A stretch of DNA of 64,000 nucleotides, from assembly GCA_007644065.1 (NCBI GenBank), contig VJWN01000011.1, positions 620,001 through 684,000 on the forward strand. Direction: 5' to 3'. Source of the DNA: Margaritispora aquatica. Its lineage: Eukaryota > Ascomycota > Leotiomycetes > Helotiales > Discinellaceae. How positions within the stretch are numbered: the first letter of the stretch is position 1; every line of letters starts with the position of its first letter. Under the pieces are notes generated by a model. The model ran no database searches, had not been told where the DNA came from, and worked only from the letters and a program-made list of their open reading frames with translations. Positions 47,272 to 59,822 of this stretch are shown here, piece by piece. A program made the translations under genes and the position numbers.

Positions 47272-49051
47272 TCACACAATCAACCAGTCAACTCCTAGAG
47301 ATCTCAACTCCTTGATCCAATTCATGCTGGCTTCGGATCCAACGATATTGTTGTCCCTCTTTTCCCAAATTATATTCAAGATTTCAGCTGCGCCGTGTAT
47401 GTAATTCCAGGGACAGAAATCCCAGACTTCATACAGTCGTCTCATAGCCCATTCCTGATTAGCTTTATCGCGAGTCTCCACACCAGCGATGAAGGTGGGC
47501 CAGGAAGTTGCCTTGAAGAGTCCATCGTCAGCAGTGATGAAGGACAAGTGGTGAATGACCTCTGTAACTAATGTCTCGAGATCATTACTAAGGTCAATGG
47601 CTTCTGAGAATAGTGATGATGCACGGGCGATATAGATACAGACAGCTGCTTTGTGAGCAGAAGCTATATGTACACGCTTCACTGTATCTCCGAGAGGCGA
47701 TGATTTCTGTAGATCCGCAGCCCATATAACAGCATCAAATGACCGTGCAGCAAGCAATAGGCGAGATATTTGCTGTACCGGTGTACTTGTAATTGAAGTC
47801 GGCATCGTCGTTGAGCACTCTGAAGATATATTCGACAGCTCTGTCGCACGAAGTACGAGCTGAAGAAGTATAGCAGGACACGATAGATAGTTGTTTGTTC
47901 TTGCAGACTCAATCTCGGTGGTCATCTGTAGCGAGTCTGAGTAGTGCGGCTTTTCACTCACTGAACACGCTAATGTTGACCCAAGGACATCGTAACTAAC
48001 AACAATTAGATTTTATCCCACAGAAGAATGAGCACTAGAAAACCCACACCGCAAGATAAGACACCACAGAGCTAAAAGTCCAGCTAACACCACCGCTTTT
48101 AGAGGAACAGGATGACTGCACGGCATCAATGAGGCCTTTAGCACCGTCAAGGTGAGATCTCCAGTCTTTCTTACCCGAATCCATTAATTCAAACTCGATG
48201 AAGAGAAGAACGGCTGCCAGAAGAACATCTGGATCAGTTTCTAGTGTATTGGACAGAGCTTGGCGAAGAGCAGCAAGGGCATATTGCTTGGAAACAAGAG
48301 ATTGCCTGTACGTATTTGATGTTTGAGTAGGCGGAAATGACAGAGGAAGAGACGAAGAAAGAGAGGACATAGATCCAGGCGATGGTAAAGTAGACGATGC
48401 CTTTTGGATAGACCTCCATGCAGAATTCGACATGTGAAGTGATGAAAACGCTATGATCAAGTGGAACAAGACCGGATGGGCTCTGGCTTGCGGAATGAGG
48501 TCACGGAATAGGTTGTGATATGGTACATCGTAGCATACCAGGTCTCTGCAAACATGCTTAGCAACTAGAAGGTCTCAGCAATGCCACTAAAAAGTAAGAC
48601 TAATGAGGATGCACCTACAGTATGAGAAGTGCCATCGAGTATCTTGAGTTAAGTCTTGAAAAGCAGGATCAAGCAAGCAGTAATGCGGTGTCTGTACCAT
48701 CAGCTCAGCATTACGAATCATATCTCCTAACTTTTGATATGATCCTGAATCACATTGTATAGGCCGTTGAAAAGAGTCTTTAATAATTGGGAATTCCTCT
48801 AAAGGATCACGCTTTTGCTTCCTGGTGCATGTCGCTCGCTTATCGTCCTTCCATTTACTTTGTTCGAATGTCATGCCCATCATTCGACCACGGCTTGCCA
48901 CACCCTTGTTCCAACGGAGTAACTCTCCATATCCAAGGCATTCTTGACCAGTTCGAGTGCATTTGTGGCAATGGGGATGAGACCGATCGCATTTCAGGCG
49001 TTGTCGGCGACAGTTGTGGCAAGGTTTTGTAGGATAGCCCCGATTTGTCAT
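47272..49051 (-). CDS. Zn2Cys6 fungal transcription factor
   Basis: The exons are 49051-48615, 48545-48048 and 47995-47272, giving 552 aa. The DNA-binding cluster is intact: C11, C14, C21, C28, C31 and C38 (CX2CX6CX6CX2CX6C), beginning KPCHNCRRQRLKCDR. The middle and C-terminal parts have the Fungal_trans_2-type regulatory domain: CYDVPYHNLFRDLIPQA, then LFHLIIAFSSLHMS, LLAAVLLFIEFELMDSG and WRSHLDGAKGLID. The last two blocks are typical of the family. The factor is divergent from the adjacent MFS exporter over a 622-bp shared promoter. That arrangement is common for a pathway-specific regulator and its exporter. Confidence 0.9.
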
Positions 49052-49673
49052 TATTGCATTAATGAAGCTCTCATGCAGAAGATACGTGCGGCAAGAGAAG
49101 AATGATTTGCTTGGTTTGATTCAAATTTTGTGGTTTTCTTGGAAGAAAAGAGGTAATGGAAGAGATTGATGATAGCAACTTGAAGAAGTCCAGCCGTTAT
49201 AGCACTAAGTTCATGCAAGTTATGTGTCTTGGCATCCTATTGCGGTAAGGCTCGTTATTCTCAACAACCACGCTCCACTATTAGCGAAGATTGTTTTATA
49301 TTTCTTCCTTTCAACTTACAAGAAGAGCAGCCCAGATACATATCTTGCAGATGGATATCAATTATTTGGCTTGGAATCCCCGGCTTCTGAAGCTGATTGG
49401 ATGGCGAAGTCTCCTAGCTGAGCATAACCAAATCTTTCGTGCGTGAATCATCTCACCAGGCCGGAACTTCTTGTTTGTGCCCTCTCATGATTGTGAATCG
49501 CCAAAATTTGTGATAAGTACTTCGGTAACTCCATATCTCATATTCTTTCTTTTCTATTTCTTCGTAGTTTCTGGTTCCGTGCAGTACTTTATGCCGCTTA
49601 GCATTACATACTGCAGAGGTGAGTACCCCGATTGAACACAATATTCTCCCAATTTTAGGTACCATCCACGACA
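49052..49673. promoter_or_regulatory. shared divergent promoter, Zn2Cys6 factor / MFS exporter
   Basis: A 622-bp intergenic region. Two direct copies of TGCGGYAAG occur at 49087-49095 and 49241-49249. Each contains a CGG half-site of the kind bound by Zn2Cys6 proteins. Further CGG/CCG triplets are at about 49190, 49380, 49463 and 49524. No inverted CGG(N)CCG palindrome was obvious. Confidence 0.45.
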
Positions 49674-51345
49674 ATGAGTGACGTCGAAGACATAGTGCCC
49701 CAGAATGTCAAACTTCGATACACCCGATCTGAAATTGAGAGACTCGGAAGGCAACGACCCGACACTTTTAAGACAACATGGAGCGAGATAGGTTTCTGCT
49801 TTTCACTTCTCGCTTCGATGTTCATGGCCGTGAGTATTTCTTTCCTGCTCCAGTAGGCATCGTTCTTACACACATAGGAATACTTGATCAGTGGATTTAG
49901 CATAATCATCCCCATTCTAGCTACCGAACTAAACATTCCAACCTCACTACAAACTTGGCCAGCCAGCATATTCTCCCTAGTCGTAGGAGCCTTCTTGCTT
50001 CCAGTAGGACGGCTAGCCGATATCTATGGTGGGTATATTGTCTTCACCAGCGGCATGATTTGGTTCGCGGTCTGGACCCTCATTGCCGGCTTCAGTAAGA
50101 ACTACATAATGCTTATATGTTGCCGCGCACTTCAGGGATTCGGACCGGCAGCATTCTTACCGTCTGGGATCATGCTGCTCGGTAGTATTTATCGACCAGG
50201 GCCGCGAAAGAACATGGTGTTCTTCCTATATGGAGCTTTTTCGCCTATTGGATTCTTCTCTGGCATCTTCCTTGGTGGAATAAGTGGACAATGGTTGTCC
50301 TGGAACTGGTACTTCTGGATCGCAGCGATTATACTTACCGCTGTGTCAGTCATAGCCGCGTTCACAGTCCCTCGTGGAAAGTTGAGTGGCTACCAGGATG
50401 TAGCGATGGACTGGCTTGGTGCAGTGACAATTATCCCAGGATTGCTGCTCACAGTCTTCGCGATCATGGATAGCCCGCATGCTGTGCATGGCTGGGCAAC
50501 CCCACACGTATACATCACTTTGATACTGGGCATCCTGTTTCTCGCTGCTGCGTTCTATGTGGAGGGCTGGGTAGCTTCGCAGCCTCTACTGCCATTTGAC
50601 ATGTTCAAAGTCAAAGGCATGTCAGCCTTAGTGATCTCACTGCTCTTCACATACGGTGTATTTGGAATCTATTTGTTCTATGCTAGTTTCTAGTAAGTCA
50701 TCTTCAAATCACTGCAGAGTCTTCACTGACGCAAACAGCATACAAGGTGTATTCGGTCTTGGTCCTTTACACACAACTGCATGGTTCGCTCCCATGGCCA
50801 TCGGAGGTCTGATTCTCGCCATTTCGGGAGGCTACACTCTGCACTTGATTCCCGGAAAGATTCTCCTCGTGATATCAGGTCTCGGCTACGTGGTTAGCGT
50901 CCTTCTATTCGCAATCATGCCCGCTGACGCCAACTACTGGGCGTACATTTTCCCAGCCATGCTGTGCGCTACCATCGGCGTGGACATTAGCTACAGCGTC
51001 AGCAACGTATTCATAACCACCAGTCTTCCAAAACACAGACAAGGACTTGCAGGTGGCGTGATTAACAGCGTGCTATTCCTCGGTATCAGCTTCTTCCTTG
51101 GTTTTGCGGATGTCATTGTGGCGAACACGGCGGACTTGGGACTAAGGGAGAGCTATAAGGTCGCGTTTTGGTTTGCGCTGGGATGCGCGGGGTTTGCTCT
51201 ATTTTTGCTCGTTATGTTTGTTGAGATTGGAACGGCGAAGAGTGAGTTGACGGTTGAGGAGAGGGCGGAGCTGGAAGCGGAAGTGGCTGCTGTGCATGTG
51301 GGCACGGCATCTTCAAGTAGTTTTGGATCTCAAGCATGCACATAG
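49674..51345 (+). CDS. MFS drug-efflux transporter, DHA2-like
   Basis: The exons are 49674-49829, 49878-50692 and 50739-51345, giving 525 aa. Junctions restore MFMAEYLISGF and FYASFYIQGVFG. About 12 to 14 hydrophobic segments are visible. LPVGRLADIYGG is the loop 2-3 signature, and RALQGFGPAAFLPSGIMLLG resembles the DHA motif region. FFLYGAFSPIGFFSGIFLGG resembles the exporter motif C. A short cytoplasmic tail ends after ELTVEERAELEAEVAAV. Known for the family: proton-driven export of drugs or fungal metabolites across the plasma membrane. The position next to a Zn2Cys6 gene suggests co-regulation. Confidence 0.9.
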
Positions 51346-51503
51346 AGTAAAGTAAAAAGTTTCGTGGATCAAGAAGATCTTTCAATTAGCATATTTACAT
51401 AGCATGTTCCCCGTCGACACATTACTCACTGCTACCCCTACGCGAAACAACTGCGAACAGTGAGACCTCGCAGGACATAAATACCGCCGTGATATTCCGC
51501 TAC

Positions 51504-53065
51504 CTATCCCTGATAAATCATGCTCTCACATTCCGCCCAAAGTCCCATCACAGCCCTAGCTCGAGTCAGTTACTTCTCTTATCCACTTATGTCGAAGAGT
51601 GCGGGCGGAGGCTAAGCTCGCTTAATTCCTTGAGCGCAAGAAACCTCTCAAAGTGATGCAGCGAAAAGATCACGAGAAGGATAAGGGGAAACTCACGCAT
51701 CACCAAACGGCAAAATCTGACTCGCCACCATCCCACCAACCCCCTTTTCCCTATCCGCCCACCAAAACAAATTCGCCAATCCCGCCCACCACCCCGTGTT
51801 CCTGCCTCTGCCCGTCGCACCCTCATGGACCGTAATCATGAACGTCAAGCCCCAACCCTGCTCCTGCTCCTTGGGCTGAGGATACAACTCCGATATTGGG
51901 TTCGTCAGTTCCGGGATCGCAGCCGTGATGGGCTCGCGTCCAAAATTAGGCATGTGCGGGATTTGGTTGCGGAACATCTCGTCGACCGTCTCCTTTTTCA
52001 GGATCTGCTTCCCGGTGCTAGGGGATGTGCCATCGTTGAGAAGCGTCGCAATAATCTTGACGTACTCGCGTGGCTGCGCGAAGATGCCTGCGCCGGCAGA
52101 GTTGAGAGTGTCTTTCTTCTCGGAGGCAGACAGCTCGCCAAGGGTTTTAGTGAGTAAGTGTTCGCGCTCTGATAGTTTCCCATCTGGGGAGCGAGCGTGC
52201 ATTTTAGCGAGCTGGTCTTTCATTTCTTGAGGTGGGAAAAAAGTCATTTTCTTGATGCCGAGGGGAGCGAAGATGTTTTTCTCGCAGTAGTCGTTTAGCG
52301 AGAGGCCGGTCACACGCTCGACCATTATGCCGGCCCAGTCAATGTTGGTCTGTGAACGCGGTTAGTGATGGATGGATTCGTTGTGAAGAGTGAGTGAGAA
52401 TGTAGGAGAGAACTTACGCCGTAATTGAATTTCTTTCCTGGTTGGAAGAGGAGCGGGTGTTCGATGTCCTTGTACTCGCCAGTGAATTCGTCCAAACCTA
52501 AATTCTTAACCTCCTCGTTGAAGAACGAGTATCCGAACCCAGCTATCATGCAGTGCTTAGCCATGCTTTGCTAACCATTATTTTAACGCAAATCGACTCA
52601 CCGGTATGCGTCAACAGCATCCTCAACGTAATACCCTTATCCTTCTCTACTAACACGGGATTCCCCTGGCCATCAAACTCCTTAAGGACCTTCGCCCTCC
52701 CCAGCTCAGGCACAATCCTCGCCGCCTCCTCCGCATCATCGAGATGCAGCTTTCCCTGCTCAACTAGCTGCATGCACGCGATGCCCGCGACCATCTTCGT
52801 GCACGAGGCAATCCAGAAGACTGAGTCGAGCGTCATGGGTTCGTCGGTCGAGACGCCTCGCTTGCCTGAGGCGTGCGAAAAGATCTCATCGCCCGAATTA
52901 TTGACGGCTACGAATACAAACCCGGGGATTGAGTTAGGAGCTGCGGTCGTGTCATCGATTTCTAGTGTTGTTAGAGGTATCGTGGGAAGTGGTGTATAGG
53001 CGGGAAAATTACTCACTCTTCCTGATTGCAGCAGCTCCTTTCTCGCTTACCGTGTGTCCTGCCAT
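51504..53065 (-). CDS. beta-lactamase-fold serine hydrolase / LovD-like acyltransferase
   Basis: The exons are 53065-53017, 52961-52602, 52542-52418, 52349-51697 and 51555-51504, giving 412 aa. The last exon (52 bp, across a 141-bp intron) adds the tail AVMGLWAECESMIYQG. The donor GTGAGT at 51696 makes this better than stopping at the overlapping TGA. The class C beta-lactamase nucleophile motif SxxK is present at S69-K72 (WIASCTKMVAG). A candidate catalytic tyrosine, Y177, lies in KKFNYG just before TNIDWAG. No secretion signal was seen. Known for the family: fungal members include LovD-type transesterases and esterases of secondary metabolism, and also detoxifying hydrolases. The gene is convergent with the MFS exporter (158 bp between stops). 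Confidence 0.9.
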
Positions 53066-53760
53066 TATTCTTGTTTGTCTTTTATATCTGTGCTGTATTT
53101 CGTAATGATCACTTGCATTAAGCCAGAGGCTTTCAAGCTCTCTATAATCTAAATTGAAACGTTCCTATTTATACTGTAACTCGCCATATCCCCTTCCCGA
53201 GGATCTGGGAATGGCGGGGTAGCGTAGTTGCGATCTAGTTAATGCGGGGTACACATGCCAATGCAATCGCAACCAAACTTGAATTTTTAACCAAAAGAGT
53301 CTCAAGGAATCCAGGGGTGCTTCTCGCCTATTCATGAACTTGAGGGATTGTTCCGCACCACCGAGTGTTGGTTGGAAATGAGGGGCGAGACCTGGATGCG
53401 GATAGTCTCCGCACTAATGATATTCGAAGCTGAGAGGGACGGAAAACAAACAACAGAAGGATTCAAGAATAAGGACACTGGCTCTTAAATGAGAACAAAC
53501 AAGTGAGGTATGGAAATCTATCGCAATCTATTTGGTATCTCTCTAAGTCTATATCGTGTTAACGAATACCCCTCGAACTGAAGCGAGCCCCTTCAATTGA
53601 GGCTACTCCATTCCCTTATGTCAAGCACTGTAAAATAGGTATAATAGTGAATGACTTCCTGATGCAATTGCATCCTTATTAGACCCCAGGTCTATGTCTG
53701 CGCCAATGGCCAGCCTCTGCTGGCGTTGTGATACCAACCAAATCAACTCCAAGAATTCAT
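53066..53760. promoter_or_regulatory. intergenic, promoter of the serine hydrolase
   Basis: No gene. This stretch separates the tandem minus-strand sugar porter (3' end) from the hydrolase promoter. Confidence 0.5.
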
Positions 53761-55598
53761 TCAGTCATTCCTCAAACCACCCTCCGTCTCATCACGCATC
53801 TGCAGCGTCCTGTCCGAGCTTCGTCTTGTTGGCTTATTGTCAGTGGCCTCGCCACTTTCATCAATGATAGTCTTCTCTCCAACCTTCTCTTCCTCATCAC
53901 TGTCCATGAAGCCGTACTGTCTAGCCATGGCTTCAATCTCAAGATTGGACAAATAAGGCATCTCATGGGATGCCTGTACGTATGAGATCTTTTCGAGGTA
54001 ACCTTTGGCGAATATCAAATCAATCTCTTCTAGTGAGCGCCTCTTGGTTTCTGGATAGAAGATGTAGATGACTGAGTGTGCGGATTAGCTTTTGTACAAG
54101 GAGGGGATATCTCTAGGACTTACTAGGAATGAAACAGGCGTTAACAATTGCAAAGAAGAGATAAGTGCCCCAAGAGATACTAGAGATCATCACTGGGGTG
54201 ACCATAACAATCAAGAAATTGAATAACCAGTTGCTACAGGTTGAGACGGCGTTGGCTCGAGCACGAGTCCTAAGAGGGTTGATCTCTGCTGGGTAGAGCC
54301 ATGGAAGTGGGAGCCAAGTTGCTCCAAAGAAGGCAATGTATATGAATAGACCGACACCAGCACCCTTTGTTGCTGGCCCTTCGCCTCCATTGGGAATCAA
54401 GCAAGCGAAAACGAGAACCATTGATAGACATTGCCCGACCGTGCCGATCAAAAAGAGCTTGCGGCGTCCTGCTCGCTCAATGATAAACCATGAGACAGTG
54501 GCGAAGATTGAATAAATGATCATGTTGACACCGCCCAAGAGCAGTGCTAAATTGTGCGATGTGCCGATAGAGTCTTGGAATAGTATAGGAAAATAATATA
54601 TTATAGCGTTACATCCGCCAAGTTGTTGGAAAAATTGCGACGAAGATCCTAAAAGCATACGTCTGAAGTGCTGGGTCTTGCCACCCGTGAAAAGAGCCGA
54701 GAAGCCACCACCTTGTCCACTTGCTTTGATACTGTCGACAATGAGCGAATGTTGAAGCTGCACATCTGGATCGGTGGTCTCAAGACCAGAAAGAGCTGCA
54801 ATAACGTCGATACCATCCTCGTGTCTATCCTTTGAAATCAACCAGCGAGGGCTTTCAGGTAAGAACCATGTGCCAACAATCAAGATAACTCCAAAGATGA
54901 CTTGGAAAGCAATAGGGAATCTCCAAGTCAGATCATCCGGGCCATACGACGCTCCGTAATCAATCCAGTACGCGATCATGGTACCGAAAGCAATGATACC
55001 TCCTTCGATACAGATCAATAGACCGCGGTTGGTAGTTCTGCTACACTCCGCTTGATAAGTTGGAATGGTGGAGGTATTGATACCATTTCCAACTCCTGTG
55101 ATGACTCGGCCAATAATGAATTGAGCAGTCGCTTTCGATCCCTTAATAGCCGTGACTTGGACAATAACTCCAAGAATCATAATAAATCCGCCCAACATCA
55201 TCTGAACCGTGTTAGAAGATGCGCATATCGAAGGAGACACTATAACTCACTGCGCGCCTGCGCCCAGTCCTGTCACCATAAGACAGAATGAAAATTGCAC
55301 CAAGCAAGCATCCGATCTCGTAGATAGCAGTGACAAAACCCTGATACACAGAGTTGTCTTTCGTTTCGGGGAAATAGGCGTTGAAAGGTTCTGCACTGAT
55401 GATTCCAGACATAACACCCTGATCATAACCGAATAGCAAGAATCCAGTTGTTGCGATGGTAGAAATGAGAAGACCGAGAGGTCTTCCCATAAGTCCAGCA
55501 TATGTTCTCACGGTCGAAACACTGTCAGCTCTTGGTCTATACTGCTCATCTTGGGTAGGGTCCATGACGACGTTCTGTTGGTTTTGTGTAGGTTCCAT
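53761..55598 (-). CDS. MFS sugar porter (hexose-transporter family)
   Basis: The exons are 55598-55251, 55201-54124 and 54071-53761, giving 578 aa, with introns of 49 and 52 bp. The ATG at 55598 (MEPTQNQ) is preferred to non-ATG upstream codons. Sugar-porter signatures are clear: GFLLFGYDQGVMSGI, GDRTGRRRA, GRVITGVGNGINTSTIPTYQ, PESPRWL, QQLGGCNAIIYY and PETKRRSLEEIDLIF. The C-terminus is acidic and ends GGLRND. Known for the family: proton-coupled or facilitated uptake of monosaccharides, disaccharides or related polyols; substrate cannot be set from sequence. It lies in tandem with the serine hydrolase. Confidence 0.93.
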
Positions 55599-57415
55599 GA
55601 TGGAAATGAGGTAGGCAAAATCAGAAGCGAGTTGATGAAGATCATCCAAAGATTACTTCTCCGAGCGAACAACGAAATCAGAGAGAAGCTGGGGGATTGG
55701 AGAAAGATAGAGATTGGTATGTGAAAAAGATGGGATGATTGGGGGATGGGGAACATGTAAATACTTTCTCAACTTCAAACTCCCACGGTGAATTCTTCAT
55801 AACACTGGGTCATAATCCACAAGAAATATTCAACGAGAGTGATCAATTGGGCATTCCTACGAGGTTGCAATCGTGTTGTGGGTTCAATGCATGTAACCAG
55901 GCGATTTCTAGTCATGTTGACCATCAACAGAGCGCAGTTGTCCCCGAACTCTAGTAGAGATCTACATTCGAAATCTCTTGAAGAGAAGTTGAGATTTACC
56001 AACTGAGGGCGGTGACCGTGTACCAATCTCGCTACTTCGTTCGATTGGTTCCTGTCAAGGCAGTTTGGCCTACAGATGAAAACCCTTAACTTTAGACGAG
56101 TTGACCTGCATCTCAAAGGCGCCATCGTGGCGGCATATCCTCGTATGTGGACCACAACCAACGTCATTGCTGGAGTGCGGGGACTCCAATTGGAGAGGTT
56201 ACAGGGTGAGACAAGGCCAAGAGATAGGCCTCTTTGAAGGATCGCTCAAGCTCGTCAAGCTCTTCAAGCCAAGTGGCGGGTAGAACGCTTGATTGAGCCT
56301 CAAACATGCTGAAACTTTTGCCCGAAATCAAATATTTTCAACATGACAGCTTGGTATTGCCTTTGGTGACTGTTACGACTCGTCTTCAATAGTGTTTGGT
56401 TGAATCTGATCGAAGGAAAGCACTCCTGTCCCCAAGGACCCTTGATACAGTTGCAGTGCTTGCAGTGGAGAATGCTAAGTGGAGTATAAGTTATGGAACT
56501 GTGTGTCTCATCTCTGCTGCATCTCCATCTCTATCTCCATCTTCATCTTTCGACGTCGTATCGTGAGCATCGTCCCTACCAGACACTTACTGCACAACGA
56601 CGTCACCAGCACGTGAGCTGCCAAGCGCCGAAGCTGTTCCGATTATTTCATCCGTATCCATAAATCCCGAGATGATGATTGACCCGATCACACCTTATGC
56701 GGGTATCGAGGCCGAAGCGCTGCAGAAAGTAGGATTGCTATGCAACCTTTTCCGAAAAGAAATGGGACTGCAGTAAAGAAGGGGCAAGGCTGGATCCACA
56801 ATAGCAGAACCCCCATTGCTGTAGTTCGAGAGAAAGAAATGGCCGAAGGTTTACCGGGGCCCGAGGCTATCTTGTGAACAAGTTCGGTAGTGATAGGAGC
56901 TAAAGATTGAAGGCAAACAGAAATGAATTGCTGAAACAAATTGGATGATAAATGACTAATGACGTCAGGGATTTCGAAGCTACATAATTATGCCTGTTTT
57001 CCGGTCATAGTCAGCTCTGTGTAAGTACTGAAGAATATTTCTGGTTAAAGATATAAGCGAGTGGCTTTGTTGTCTATTCTGGGTAGAAAACCTGTACATC
57101 TGTACCATATCATGTCACAGATATTGAACTGTTTGTATTATTGAACTTCGCGTTGTTTGATTTGCACAAATTTCATTTCAATCTAGGAGTTTCGTATCGT
57201 CGTGCTGTGCTGCTTGTTGTTGATGATGATGATATTCTGCTCTGTTGGCTGTAGTACCGAGCATCACCCCAAGAATGCGAAGCTGGTTGCGACACATTTA
57301 TTGTAGAGGCGTATTTCTCGAAGTTTCGAGTTGAAAGGACCGTCCAAGCATCACCAGCTCATGCTATGTGCTGGTATTGTTGTTTTGTGTCGTGCTGGAT
57401 TATTTCCCAAGCCCA
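55599..57415. other. intergenic, no gene seen
   Basis: This holds the promoter of the sugar porter and the 3' side of the DUF1304 gene. Open frames up to 130 codons (for example 55775-56167, minus) have no family resemblance or supporting start and splice context. Confidence 0.45.
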
Positions 57416-57944
57416 TCACAACAACCATACACACAAGACTGCTAGCAGACCCGGCAATCCCTGCACCAAGAATATTTTTGGCTTAGCTGTCGCACCTCCA
57501 ACCACACCGGCGACAAATACACATCCGCAATTGAACAGCTGCACCTGTCTTCCAAACTCGGCATTTGGGTGCAAAAGGCCCCAGATTAGACCAGCGGCAA
57601 TAAAGCCATTATAAACTCCTTGGTTCAACGCAAGAGTTTTACTTTCTTTAGCAAAGGTAGGCGTGAGGCCGAAGATCTTTCTTCCCTTGGGTGTGGTCCA
57701 GAGAAACGCCTCGATGTAGAAGATGTAGGTCTGGAGTGCGGTAATCTAACAAGTTAGAGAAGTCTCAGTTAGCAGTTTATCTGGGGAATTTCAGGGTGTG
57801 ATATCAACAAGAAGTTGTGTGTCCCTATACTAGAGAACAATCGAGGGCTCAATGGAGCCACCGCAATTTATCACGACGTCTGATCGAATCGTAAGGAGGG
57901 GTATGACTTACGAGGGACGACGCAATTGTTGCAGGGATAGTCAT
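57416..57944 (-). CDS. DUF1304 small integral membrane protein
   Basis: The two exons are 57944-57912 and 57745-57416, separated by a 166-bp intron (GTAAGT..TTAG), giving 120 aa, the usual size of the family. The sequence has MTIPATIASSLITALQTYIF, then EAFLWTTPKGRKIFGL, then ALNQGVYNGFIAAGLIWGLL. A third hydrophobic stretch follows (CGCVFVAGVVGGATA), and a fourth ends the protein (FLVQGLPGLLAVLCVWLL). Four membrane helices and the LNQGxYNGF motif are diagnostic of DUF1304. Known for the family: widespread in bacteria and fungi, function unknown. Confidence 0.85.
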
Positions 57945-58594
57945 GGTTGTCGTTTGTGGGTGAAGAGAGTTGGGAAGTAATTAATTCTAGTTGGCAAAAA
58001 CCTGAGGTTTGTGGATAAGAGATTTTTAGAGGGAAGGAAAGAAGATATATTTTTGCAGGATTTAACACCCACCAAGGATATATTGAGTTTCTCGGTGAGA
58101 CCGACGGGCACGGACTTGTAAGACCTGAGGTCGGATGAGCCGGTGAAATATCACATGGCTTAAGATGCATGTCCACCTACCTGCTTTCGGTGCCCAAAGA
58201 TATTCAGTTATTGAATTCCAATGAGATGAAGATTCGTATAAAGTTTCAAGTCAAATATCAATCATCTTGGTGCAGCAGAGCAGATAGGTAAGTGTTCTCG
58301 ATTGGCATTTTCATGTGCTACGTACCATTATGGCCCTTATGTTCAGCAATGGAATCCAATTTTATATTACAAGTAAAAGAGAAAAATCAGTGATGAGAAT
58401 TGTTAAAAAAAACCTATCCATGATCTAAAGAAATACTTGAAAGCTGACATATGAATTGATTGAATTAATATGAGAATTAAGCAAAAACGTGACAACAGCC
58501 ACAGCCCTAGCAAAACCGTTTTACAAACTGTCCGGTAACCCTTCCGCAACCTTTCGACAACCAGTTGGCGACCATTTGACGACCATTCGAGCTG

Positions 58595-58606
58595 CGATGT
58601 GCAACA
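58595..58606 (+). repeat. 12-bp repeat CGATGTGCAACA, copy 1
   Basis: Exact match to the copies at 59811 and 60158. It is followed by AAAAC and preceded by degenerate GACGACCATT/GGCGACCATT direct repeats. Confidence 0.8.
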
Positions 58607-59810
58607 AAACTTCTGCACAATGAGTAAAAGTCATGTGCCCGAGTTTTTATTGGTTCTTGCGTAACATATCATCACGAGGACAAGATTTTGCGAATCTCAA
58701 TCATAAGGTACCTTAAAGTATATCTTCAAGGAGAAGCATAACATGCGCTTTTACTATTTGGAGTAAAGTTTAGGACCGAGGATCAAACTTGCTAAAGGTG
58801 TCTAATAATGCTCAAAACGTGGTGGAACCAAGCTCTTTTTGGACGGTTAGGTAATAAAACCTTCACTCATCATTTACATGACATTGAAGTCGTCAATAGT
58901 GATGGTGAATCTTACATTTAGTTAGCATGACAAAATACTTTAAGCGATATATCTACGTTAAAATCGAGGTTTGATCATCAGATATATTCTCGGTCAAATA
59001 ACAATAAGCGAAAGGTACCATTGATGGCGCGGACTTTCCCAGGAACAACATCATCGGGACTATACAATCAGGTAACTCGAATTCGTCGCACAATCCGTTC
59101 AGTAACTATTGGCATTTCTCTTATTTTGCTTCTAGCGAGTATGTCGTGCCGTGCTGATCGCAGTCCGCGTCACCGAAGACGAGCAAGGGAATAGTAAACT
59201 TCCAAATTGAAATTTACTTTCACTAGAGGAGTGAAACTCGGCAAGCGAACTAATCTTATAATAAGATATTGTGTCTCGATAGAAATCCTCATCCGTAGAT
59301 AATCTCCATAATCAGTACTCAACTACAGTTACAAGAATCGCCCATTCCTGCAACTGATACAACTCTCCAAGATGAAACCATCCACTTTCATCTTCAATGC
59401 TTTCGCTATCAAGTTTCTTGGTACGCTAAACAATGTTGGAATTGATATCAATACGCCTCAATATCAGAGACTTGAACTTGTAATGATTTCTACCCCATGG
59501 GTTCTCCCAACATACCTACTTCATTGCATCTCTACTCCTTTTGCTTATATCTTAACAGTGAAAACCGTAACGAGGGCGACGGTCTCCGTCGTGTACTTGT
59601 TCAGACCTAGATATGCGCAATGGAACAAAGTACTACCAGACGACTCACCTACCAGCCTGTAGCATCTCACCAGGAGATACCTCCGTCCTTAGCTGTCACG
59701 TGGAAGTAAAAAAATACTTGAATCCCTCAACCCCAGACAATTCCACCACGAGCAGAACACCGTCTACGAGGAGCTTTCTCCGTCAGGAGCACCTGCTCCG
59801 GCAACTGTTG

Positions 59811-59822
59811 CGATGTGCAACA
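59811..59822 (+). repeat. 12-bp repeat CGATGTGCAACA, copy 2
   Basis: Exact 12-bp match, followed by TAATT. Confidence 0.8.
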
